Below, piece by piece: positions 31,514-37,826 of a stretch of DNA of 39,266 bases. The stretch is from CALNBC01 sp050945915 (GTDB lineage: Bacteria; Bacillota; Clostridia; Christensenellales; CALWSW01): contig JBMNTV010000013.1 in NCBI GenBank assembly GCA_050945915.1, forward strand, positions 1-39,266. Reading direction: 5' to 3'. Each line of letters opens with the position of its first letter. Positions within the stretch are counted from its first letter, which is position 1. The translations under genes and the position numbers were made by a program. The notes beneath the pieces were generated by a model, which searched no databases, was not told where the DNA came from, and was given only the letters and a program-made list of their open reading frames with translations.

Positions 31514-31542
31514 AGTATGCGGGGTATTGCCGGCGTTGTCAA
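31514..31542 (-). promoter_or_regulatory. Promoter of cspA with ~110-base leader
   Basis: On the minus strand TTGACA (31542-31537), a 17-base spacer and CATACT (31519-31514). Transcription would begin near 31507. Confidence 0.6.
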
Positions 31543-31686
31543 CTGTTATTTTCGAAACCGGGCAAAAGTTTCGGGGCAAATTGCCTGCCCACGGCAAAAA
31601 AGCGAAGGCACAAAGCCCATTTCTCGCTTTTTGCTGGCGAAAGCCGGGAAGAACAAAGGAGCGAGCGGGTTTCGACTTGCCTGCGA

Positions 31687-31714
31687 CCAAAAAAGACCCC
31701 GTCAAGGGGTCTTT
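31687..31714 (-). terminator. Terminator of the exonuclease gene
   Basis: A 10-bp stem (AAAAGACCCC with its complement, 31691-31714) is followed on the minus strand by TTTTTT. It lies about 55 bases past the stop. Confidence 0.85.
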
Positions 31715-31767
31715 TGAAAATCCGTCATCACAAAAAGGCATCTCGCTGCTGAACATAGCGCCTTGCC

Positions 31768-32427
31768 TTAAAACAGGGCGGAGATCTTCGCCTCCTCCCG
31801 CAAGGCGGCGTCCCGCTCGATGGCGGCTTGAGCGGCGGCTTCGGCTTCCTCCCGGGCTTTTCTTGCCTTGGCCTCCTCCTTGTTCCTGCGGTCCTTGATG
31901 GCGAGCATGCCGCGCAGCTCGGCGATGTTGTTCGCCCCGAACTGATCCGCGCAAAGCAGCACCAGCTGGGCGCAGGCGGTGGCGTCCCCGATGGCGTTGT
32001 GATGCCTAAGGTCCAGCCCGAATTCCTCGGCCAGGGTATTCAGCCTGTGGTGCGGAAGCTCCGGCCAGGCGATGCGGGCCATCTCCACGCTGCAAAACGG
32101 GTCCACGTTGGGTACGGCAAGGCCACGCCCGTCACAGGAGGCCTTTAACACGGCCACGTCAAAGGGGGCGTTATGGGCAGCAAGCACCTGGCCGTCCAGC
32201 ATATCAAACAACACGGGGTAAATATCCGTAAACGTGGGGGCGTTCTTAACGGCGCTTTCGGTAATGCCATGAATATAGGTGCAGTACCGCTGAAAACTGG
32301 TCTGGGGATTGATGAGGGAATAGCGCCGGTCAACGATACGCCCATTTTTTACGATTACAACACCCAGGGAACAGGCGCTATTTCGGCTGCCGTTGGCAGT
32401 CTCAAAGTCTATTGCGACAAAATCCAT
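31768..32427 (-). CDS. DEDDh 3'-5' exonuclease (DNA polymerase III epsilon-like)
   Basis: A 219-aa protein whose first ~170 residues are an RNase T/DnaQ-type exonuclease domain. The metal-binding motifs are ExoI VAIDFETANG (Asp7, Glu9), ExoII AHNAPFDVAVL and ExoIII HHNAIGDATAC with the DEDDh histidine. The C-terminal tail (about 175-219) is a charged coiled coil (RRNKEEAKARKAREEAEAAA), which probably joins a partner. It could proofread, process RNA or trim DNA ends; stand-alone DnaQ-like exonucleases like this are common in Clostridia. The ATG at 32427 has GAGG upstream, and a promoter with TTGTTT, 17 bases and TATAAT stands at 32448-32476. Confidence 0.9.
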   Translation of the reverse strand: MDFVAIDFETANGSRNSACSLGVVIVKNGRIVDRRYSLINPQTSFQRYCTYIHGITESAVKNAPTFTDIYPVLFDMLDGQVLAAHNAPFDVAVLKASCDGRGLAVPNVDPFCSVEMARIAWPELPHHRLNTLAEEFGLDLRHHNAIGDATACAQLVLLCADQFGANNIAELRGMLAIKDRRNKEEAKARKAREEAEAAAQAAIERDAALREEAKISALF

Positions 32428-32447
32428 ACAAAATTACCTCAGGGGGC

Positions 32448-32476
32448 ATTATAACACCTTTTTTGTTACGAAACAA
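32448..32476 (-). promoter_or_regulatory. Promoter of the exonuclease gene
   Basis: On the minus strand TTGTTT (32476-32471), a 17-base spacer and TATAAT (32453-32448), preceded by TGT (extended -10). Confidence 0.75.
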
Positions 32477-32555
32477 CCGTTCTGCAAGCGTCTCGGTATC
32501 AATCGAAGCAAATGCGGCAATAATGAAGACTATACCAATACAGGGAGGTATCTCC

Positions 32556-33335
32556 ATGCGCTTCGATCAAGACGGACGCGGTTTTAAGGAAAAAGCCGGT
32601 GATTTCATACGGCAAAAGGGCTTTTATCTGGTGCTGCTGGGCTGCCTGGTGGTGGTGGGCATCACCGCTTTTGTGACGTTTGCCCAGTTGCCCAACGGCG
32701 AGGAGGAAGCCCGCCAGGCGCGCCAATCCGGCGACCAGACCCTTGAGCAGGTCCAAAACGCCACGCCCACCCCGGTGGTCATCCCCACCCCGCCCGCTTC
32801 CATGACCGACGGAAGCAGACAAACCCCCACCCCCACCCCCACTTTGGAGCCGACGCCCACGCCAAAACAGAGCGAAGAACAGGGCACCGCGGCGCCCAAA
32901 GAGGATAAGCTGCTGTTTGCCCCCGTTGAAGGCGAGATACTAACAGCTTTTGCGGACTCCACGCTGCTTTATTCAAGGACTCTCAAGCAGTGGACGAGCC
33001 ACAAGGGTCTGGACATCGCCGCACCCAGGGGCACCGCCGTGCGCGCTGTGGCGGACGGCGTGGTGGAATCCGTGGAGAACGATATCATGATGGGCTATAC
33101 CATCACCATACGCCACGACGGCAATATGCGCTCCGTTTACGCCAACCTCGACGCGCTCCCCAAGCTGACGGCGGGCGAATCGGTGCGTGCGGGGACGGAA
33201 ATCGGCGCCGTGGGTAACAGCGCCATCGCAGAGAGCGCAGACGAACCACATCTGCACTTCGAGCTTTACATCGACGAAAAGGCGGTGGACCCCCTGCCCT
33301 ACGTCCGCGGGCTTGCCAACATCCCCATCAAATGA
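32556..33335 (+). CDS. M23 metallopeptidase, SpoIIQ-like
   Basis: A 259-aa membrane-anchored peptidase. One membrane segment lies at residues 25-45 (FYLVLLGCLVVVGITAFVTF), followed by a Pro/Thr-rich linker (TPTPTPTLEPTPTPK) and an M23 (LytM) domain from about residue 130. The zinc site is intact: HKGLDIAAPRGT gives the H-x3-D pair and PHLHFEL the second His pair. This architecture matches SpoIIQ, which in Clostridia keeps an active site and works with SpoIIIAH to hold the forespore-mother cell link; spoIID sits about 15 kb away. An ordinary cell-wall endopeptidase is the alternative. The ATG at 32556 has AGGGAGG upstream. Confidence 0.85.
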   Translation: MRFDQDGRGFKEKAGDFIRQKGFYLVLLGCLVVVGITAFVTFAQLPNGEEEARQARQSGDQTLEQVQNATPTPVVIPTPPASMTDGSRQTPTPTPTLEPTPTPKQSEEQGTAAPKEDKLLFAPVEGEILTAFADSTLLYSRTLKQWTSHKGLDIAAPRGTAVRAVADGVVESVENDIMMGYTITIRHDGNMRSVYANLDALPKLTAGESVRAGTEIGAVGNSAIAESADEPHLHFELYIDEKAVDPLPYVRGLANIPIK

Positions 33336-33527
33336 CGCAAAAAGGCCCCTCCTTTCGGGTAACGGTCTACTTGTCGCAAAATGCCCTTTTGCCCGATCTT
33401 CCGCCCAAAAGGCGGCGAGGGCCTTCATGGCCGGGCCAGGTCGTCGTCGGTCCTGCCCGCTGAAGGTCCTCTTTTCTTTGCCGCATTCCCCCGGAAAATC
33501 AGAGTAAAACCACTTTCCCGGGAAAGA

Positions 33528-33941
33528 CTATTTTTTGACGGTGCCATAGGGCCAGTCGATGATGCCGCCGAAATCGAACACATTGGTATACCCGAGATCG
33601 ACGAGCTTTTTCGCCGCCTGGGCGCTCCTGTTGCCGGAGCGGCAATAGATCAGGATTTCGGCGTCAAGGCCCGGCAATTCCTTAGACAGGTCTGCTCCGA
33701 TGCTTTCGTTCGGCAACAGCACCGCCCCTTCGATGTGCCCCGCTTCGTATTCCTCGCGGGTGCGCACATCGAGGATGATGGCATCCGGGTTGTCTTCCAT
33801 CCGCTCCTTCGCTTCTGCGGCGGTGATTTTTTGGTACATGGGGCCCTCGCTTTCTTCTTGGCTGTTTTCCGCTGCGCACCCTGCAAAAGCAAAAAGCAGC
33901 AATACAGCGGCAAGAACGACAGAAAGTAATTTTGTTTTCAT
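33528..33941 (-). CDS. Rhodanese-domain lipoprotein
   Basis: A 137-aa lipoprotein with lipobox FAGC (Cys22), a short linker and one rhodanese domain (residues 38-135). The active-site loop is CRSGNRSAQAA with the catalytic Cys, and the motifs DVRTREEYEAGHI and GGIIDWPYGT are typical. Such surface rhodaneses move sulfane sulfur, but the donor and acceptor are unknown. The ATG at 33941 has AGGAG upstream. It lies 120 bases downstream of the rubredoxin gene on the same strand, with rubredoxin's terminator in between, so it is probably transcribed separately, though both are redox- or sulfur-related. Confidence 0.88.
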   Translation of the reverse strand: MKTKLLSVVLAAVLLLFAFAGCAAENSQEESEGPMYQKITAAEAKERMEDNPDAIILDVRTREEYEAGHIEGAVLLPNESIGADLSKELPGLDAEILIYCRSGNRSAQAAKKLVDLGYTNVFDFGGIIDWPYGTVKK

Positions 33942-34019
33942 ATCACGCTCCTGTTAAGTTAACCTTGGTTTACGATCAGTATACGCGCTCCGCTTCGGAT
34001 CTTCAAGAGTAAAATGCGC

Positions 34020-34044
34020 AAAAAAACCCCCGCTGGCGCGGGGG
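34020..34044 (-). terminator. Terminator of the rubredoxin gene
   Basis: A perfect 7-bp stem (34027-34033 with 34038-34044, loop TGGC) is followed on the minus strand by seven T residues (34026-34020). Confidence 0.88.
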
Positions 34045-34061
34045 TAAACCTGTCCTTTACG

Positions 34062-34220
34062 TTAGTCGTCCATGGGCTCGAAAGCGTCCTTCTCCAGTCC
34101 GCAGACGGGGCAAACCCAATCCTCGGGAACATCCTCCCAAGCGGTGCCGGCAGCGACGCCATTGTCGGGATCGCCGATTTTAGGATCGTAGACGTAGCCG
34201 CAGGGGCAAAGATACTTCAT
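34062..34220 (-). CDS. Rubredoxin, 52 aa
   Basis: A 52-aa iron-only electron carrier that feeds electrons to oxygen- or NO-reducing enzymes. The usual landmarks are present: GYVYDPKIGDPDNGVAAGT, EDVPEDWVCPVCGLEKDAFE. The second iron pair is the standard CPVCG, but the first reads LCPCGY, a Cys-x-Cys pair with one residue fewer than the normal Cys-x2-Cys. The ATG at 34220 has GGAGG upstream. It is divergent from fprA, its likely electron acceptor, with a promoter facing each gene in the 170-base gap. Confidence 0.93.
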   Translation of the reverse strand: MKYLCPCGYVYDPKIGDPDNGVAAGTAWEDVPEDWVCPVCGLEKDAFEPMDD

Positions 34221-34264
34221 GCTTGTACCTCCACATTAGTATTCGATCACGCTGATCTAATGGC

Positions 34265-34293
34265 ATAATACCATGATAAGAAAAAATCTCCAA
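34265..34293 (-). promoter_or_regulatory. Promoter of rubredoxin with an ATCATGGTA element
   Basis: On the minus strand TTGGAG (34293-34288), a 17-base spacer and TATTAT (34270-34265). The spacer end and -10 include ATCATGGTATTATG, which shares ATCATGGTA with the fprA promoter. Confidence 0.5.
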
Positions 34294-34310
34294 GTAAAAC
34301 TTTTCTTTTT

Positions 34311-34339
34311 TCGACAATCATGGTACCATCTTGTTTAGA
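34311..34339 (+). promoter_or_regulatory. Promoter of fprA with a 10-bp palindrome in the spacer
   Basis: TCGACA (34311-34316), a 17-base spacer and TTTAGA (34334-34339). The palindrome ATGGTACCAT (34320-34329) fills the spacer, an operator-like position. Confidence 0.5.
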
Positions 34340-34390
34340 AAGTTAATTTTGGCTTACTACCATTTTACACCAAAAAAAGGAGGTATTCCT

Positions 34391-35598
34391 TTGACCAAAC
34401 CTAAAAAGCCCCTGACGATTGCCGACGGCATCTTCTGGGTGGGCGCATTGAACCCCGAAATGAAGCGGTTCGACGTGATCATGGAAACCGAGGATGGATC
34501 GAGCTACAACTCCTATGTGGTGCAGGGCAGGGAAAAAATCGCCCTGATCGATTGCGTACGGGACGGCTTCTTTGAAGAAAGCCTTGCGCTGATACGCCAG
34601 GTGGTCGACCCAGAAAAGATTGACTACATCATCATCCAACACACCGAGCCGGACCATTCCGGCACGTTGGCGCAGTTGCTGGACATCGCAAAGAACGCGA
34701 AGGTTTTCTGCAGCAAACCCGGCTCGATGAACCTCCCCTCCATCTCCCACCGGGAGCTGCCCATCACCGTCGTGAAGGACGGGGACGGGCTGGACTTGGG
34801 CGGGCGGACGCTTCGCATCATTTCTGCCCCCTTCCTCCATTGGCCGGACACGTTCTTCACTTACGACGACACCACCGGCTCCCTCTTCACCTGCGACGTT
34901 TTTGGCTGCCACTTCGCGCCGTTCAACGTGCTGGAAAGCCTGACGGATGACCGCTTCAAGGGCGCCCGCAGGTACTATTACGACTGCATCATGGCCCCCT
35001 TTGCTGCCAGCGCCAAAAAAGCCGTCAGCACCCTGAAGGAACTCGGTCTGAAGATCACCGCGATCCTGCCCTCCCACGGCCCTGTTTTGGACAAGGATCC
35101 CTTGGAAGCCATCGAGCTGTACGACCGCTGGTCCAGGGAGCTGGACCGTCCCGGTGAGCAAAAGAAGGTGTTCATCCCCTATGTCAGCTCCTACGGATAC
35201 ACCGAACAGCTGGCAAAAGCTGTGGCCGAAGAACTGAACGCCCAGGGGTTGGAGACGGACCTTGTGGATATTGCGGACCTTCCTTCGGAAGAAGTGGCCA
35301 AGAGGATTCATACTTCGGATGCCCTCGCCCTCGGCTCCCCCACCATCAACTCGGACGCGCTGCCCCCCATCTGGCTCGCGCTGAGCCACGTGTCCGTCCC
35401 CCTGGTGCGGGGCAGGAAGGCCATCGTCTTCGGCTCTTACGGCTGGAGCGGCGAAGGCGCGTGCCCTTTGCCGAGCAGCGTTTGAGCGGCCTGGGATTCA
35501 AAGTGGTGGGAACCCTCAGGGTGCGCTTCAGGCCGGACGAAAAGGCCCTGAAGGACGTCCGCGCCCTGGCAAAAACTCTTGCAGAGGCGATCAAGTGA
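34391..35598 (+). CDS. fprA: FprA-type flavo-diiron protein (frameshifted near the C-terminus)
   Basis: FprA reduces oxygen or nitric oxide, protecting anaerobes, using electrons from rubredoxin. The N-terminal metallo-beta-lactamase-like domain has all diiron ligands: HTEPDHSG, LHWPDTFFTY, CDVFGCHFAP and SHGP. The C-terminal flavodoxin domain starts at VFIPYVSSYGYTEQLAKAV. The TTG at 34391 is the start (GGAGG seven bases upstream). The frame breaks in the stretch GWSGEGACP: as given, translation ends at 35485. One missing base near 35456-35463 (the reading frame resumes at 35461) would restore VPFAEQRLSGLGFKVVGTL and the rest to the stop at 35598, 402 residues in all. I annotate the whole region; whether this is a real mutation or a sequencing/assembly error cannot be told. 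Confidence 0.88.
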
Positions 35599-35637
35599 CC
35601 CCAAGCAACCATATCCTGCACAACTACCGCACAATGC

Positions 35638-35668
35638 AAAAAACCCGGGAGCATCGCTTCCCGGGTTT
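35638..35668 (+). terminator. Bidirectional terminator between fprA and deoR-type gene
   Basis: A stem (AAAACCCGGGA with TTCCCGGGTTTT) has T runs on both sides and separates two convergent genes. Confidence 0.85.
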
Positions 35669-35688
35669 TCCTTTGCGGCTTTTTGATT

Positions 35689-36456
35689 CTAAAGAACTTC
35701 GATGCCGTTTAAGGCCATGTATTTTCTGTAACTCTGCGGGAACGCGTCGTCCACGATGAAGGCGTCCACCTCCTCCAGCTTCGCCATGCTGTACAGGGAG
35801 TGCTTATCGCACTTGGAGGAATCCGCCACAACGTAGACCTTTTCCGAAACAGAGAGCAACGCCCTATTGTTGGGGACTTCCTCCATGACCGGATGGGTGA
35901 TGCCCCGGGAAAGGCTGACCGCAGAAATCCCGAAAAAGCACTTGTTAATGGTAAAGTTGCGGATAAAATCCCCGGCGTCCGGCCCGATGGTCATGCCGGA
36001 GGAAGAGCGCACCTTCCCGCCGGGAAGGTAAACGTCCACCCCGGGAATCAATGACGCCTTGGCCGCCTGGTTGACGTTCAGCGTGACGATGGAAAGCGGG
36101 GTTTTGCCGCCCAGATAGTCGAGAATGTACTCCACGGTGCTGCCGGAGTTGATGGCGATGACGTCCCCGGGAACGACCAGTTCCGCGGCCTTTTTCGCGA
36201 TGATCTGCTTTGCCTCGTAATTCTCCTTGCGCTTGTGGACGATGTTCTCCTCCTGAACGCTGCCCACGGCAGCTTTGTTATTGAGGTACGCGCCGCCGTA
36301 CACCACAGAAATATCCCAATCCGCCGCAAGCGCCTTCAAGTCCCTGCGGATGGTTTCCCCGCCCACGCCGTACAGCGTGGCCAGCTCGTTGACTTTGACG
36401 GACCCGTCGCGGTAGAGCTTGTCCAGAATGCTCTTCCTCCGCTCAATAGTCAGCAT
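35689..36456 (-). CDS. DeoR-family transcriptional regulator
   Basis: A 255-aa repressor. The N-terminal HTH reads MLTIERRKSILDKLYRDGS, VKVNELATLYGVGGETIRRDLKALA, with the DeoR-type IRRDL. The sensor domain (about 75-250) resembles a sugar-phosphate isomerase fold: GDVIAINSGSTVEYILDYLG, IVTLNVNQAAKA and the ADSSKCDK stretch that binds a phosphosugar in this family. The ligand is unknown. The ATG at 36456 has AGGAG upstream. It is the only regulator near the FAD-oxidase pair, which lies 248 bases upstream on the same strand, so control of those genes is plausible. A hairpin with + strand polarity lies in its leader. Confidence 0.92.
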   Translation of the reverse strand: MLTIERRKSILDKLYRDGSVKVNELATLYGVGGETIRRDLKALAADWDISVVYGGAYLNNKAAVGSVQEENIVHKRKENYEAKQIIAKKAAELVVPGDVIAINSGSTVEYILDYLGGKTPLSIVTLNVNQAAKASLIPGVDVYLPGGKVRSSSGMTIGPDAGDFIRNFTINKCFFGISAVSLSRGITHPVMEEVPNNRALLSVSEKVYVVADSSKCDKHSLYSMAKLEEVDAFIVDDAFPQSYRKYMALNGIEVL

Positions 36457-36477
36457 GCCCTTCACTCCTATCACAAT

Positions 36478-36504
36478 GCCCCCGTTTTTCCACGGGGGCT
36501 TTTT
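36478..36504 (+). terminator. Terminator-like hairpin in the deoR-type leader, + polarity
   Basis: An 8-bp stem (GCCCCCGT with ACGGGGGC) is followed by TTTTT on the + strand. No + strand gene lies just before it. It is about 20 bases upstream of the regulator ATG, so it could stop antisense transcription or be a regulatory leader hairpin. Confidence 0.5.
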
Positions 36505-36704
36505 CGCACAACACAAGTATTTCACCGGTCGCGGGCAAAAGCGCTGCCCGTTCGGGCGTTTTGAATCCCGTCATGATAAAGAACGCCGCCCGGAAAACCG
36601 CAAAACCTGGCATGCGGCCGCACAAGCGGCAACGGTATCCACGCCGGGCTTGCGGCTCCCCCCTTCTCTTGTCATTTTATCAGTAATCCGGACGGCGTTC
36701 AAGG

Positions 36705-37826
36705 TTATCGGATCAGGGACAGGTAGTACACAGGTTTGAGCCCGGCGGATTTTGCCGCCATGAACTCAAAGGGATCGAAGACCACCAGTTGGGAATACCC
36801 GCAGCGCCGAATCTCTTTGATTCCGTTTTCCAGGATCCCCTTGTTCACCCCTTCATCCCCGCCAAAGGCGACGTATTCCGGGCAAAGGGGCGCAAGCCAT
36901 ATATTGGGCAGGTTGACCCGCCTGCCATTTTCGATCAGGGGCAGGAACTCCTTGGTGTTTTTGATTCTGCGCTCGCCTTCCGTCGCCGTCAGCTCGTCGA
37001 TCCTTTTGAGGACGTGGGGCAAATAGCGGCAACAGAAGCTGCCGGGCAAAAGATACGCCCGGGCAATCGCCATCTCGTCCGCGTATTCCAGGATGTGCCG
37101 CACCCGGAGCCCGTGCGCAATGCCCAGGGCGGAACAAAGGGTGGTCAGCACGAACTGGCTCTGGCCGCTCAGGGTGATGACGGTATGCACCCCGCTGCCC
37201 TCCAGCTTGTTGACCAAGGCGCGAAGGTGCTGGATCCCCTCGTCGATCAGGCCTGTTGCGAAGTATTCGAACCCGACAAAATACGGCCCGAAGTCCCTTT
37301 GCACCTCGATCCCCTTCTTCTTCAGGAACGCGCCCAGCTCATAGGCGTGTTCGGAGGCAAAGGCAAAGGTCGCATCGTCGATGAACAGACAGGTGGAACT
37401 GTCCTGTGCCGTGGGGATGAAGTCGTTGTAGCGGGCGCACTCCGCATCGCCGCTGGGGACGATGTGGCCGCCGTTTTCTTCGATGGTTTGACGAAGGGCA
37501 TCCGCCGCGTCCTTCTTGAAGCCCTTTTTCACGAACAGTTCGCGAAAAAGGAAGCTGACGATCAAATACTCGTTCCGGTCTTCGCCGAAATTCTGCCACC
37601 GCTCCCCGAGTCCGGACAGGATGGGGGTAAAGACGGTGTGCGCCCCGTGTTCCGTTGGTTCAAGCTCGCCCCTCCAGACTGCCCGGGCGATCTGGGCAAT
37701 GCGGGAGGGGTAGTGACGCATGGCGCCAAAAGCCAGGTATTCCGGGTTATAACAGACGCCCTGGTCCATGTGGATCGTCTGGCGATCGACAGAGGCGGCC
37801 ATGTTTTCCAGGGTAAAGCTCCTCAT
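36705..37826 (-). CDS. Unknown protein paired with an FAD oxidase, 373 aa
   Basis: A soluble 373-aa protein encoded after an FAD-binding oxidase, with a 4-base overlap (ATGA, 37826-37823), so the two are probably a complex. The position is that of the iron-sulfur (GlcF/CCG-domain) subunit of glycolate or lactate oxidases. I see no CxxC or 4Fe-4S motif, although scattered cysteines are present (SFCCRYLP, LCSALG, LCPEYVAFGG), and stretches such as SGVHTVITLSGQSQFVLTTL resemble the CCG repeat core without its Cys pair. It may be a relative that lost or never had the cluster. The ATG at 37826 has AAAGGAG upstream (10 bases). Confidence 0.7.
   Translation of the reverse strand: MRSFTLENMAASVDRQTIHMDQGVCYNPEYLAFGAMRHYPSRIAQIARAVWRGELEPTEHGAHTVFTPILSGLGERWQNFGEDRNEYLIVSFLFRELFVKKGFKKDAADALRQTIEENGGHIVPSGDAECARYNDFIPTAQDSSTCLFIDDATFAFASEHAYELGAFLKKKGIEVQRDFGPYFVGFEYFATGLIDEGIQHLRALVNKLEGSGVHTVITLSGQSQFVLTTLCSALGIAHGLRVRHILEYADEMAIARAYLLPGSFCCRYLPHVLKRIDELTATEGERRIKNTKEFLPLIENGRRVNLPNIWLAPLCPEYVAFGGDEGVNKGILENGIKEIRRCGYSQLVVFDPFEFMAAKSAGLKPVYYLSLIR

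Noticed and set aside
31500..31898. + strand open frame opposite cspA leader and exonuclease
   Set aside because: No ribosome site; it runs through two terminators and the antisense of the exonuclease gene, so it is a composition artefact.
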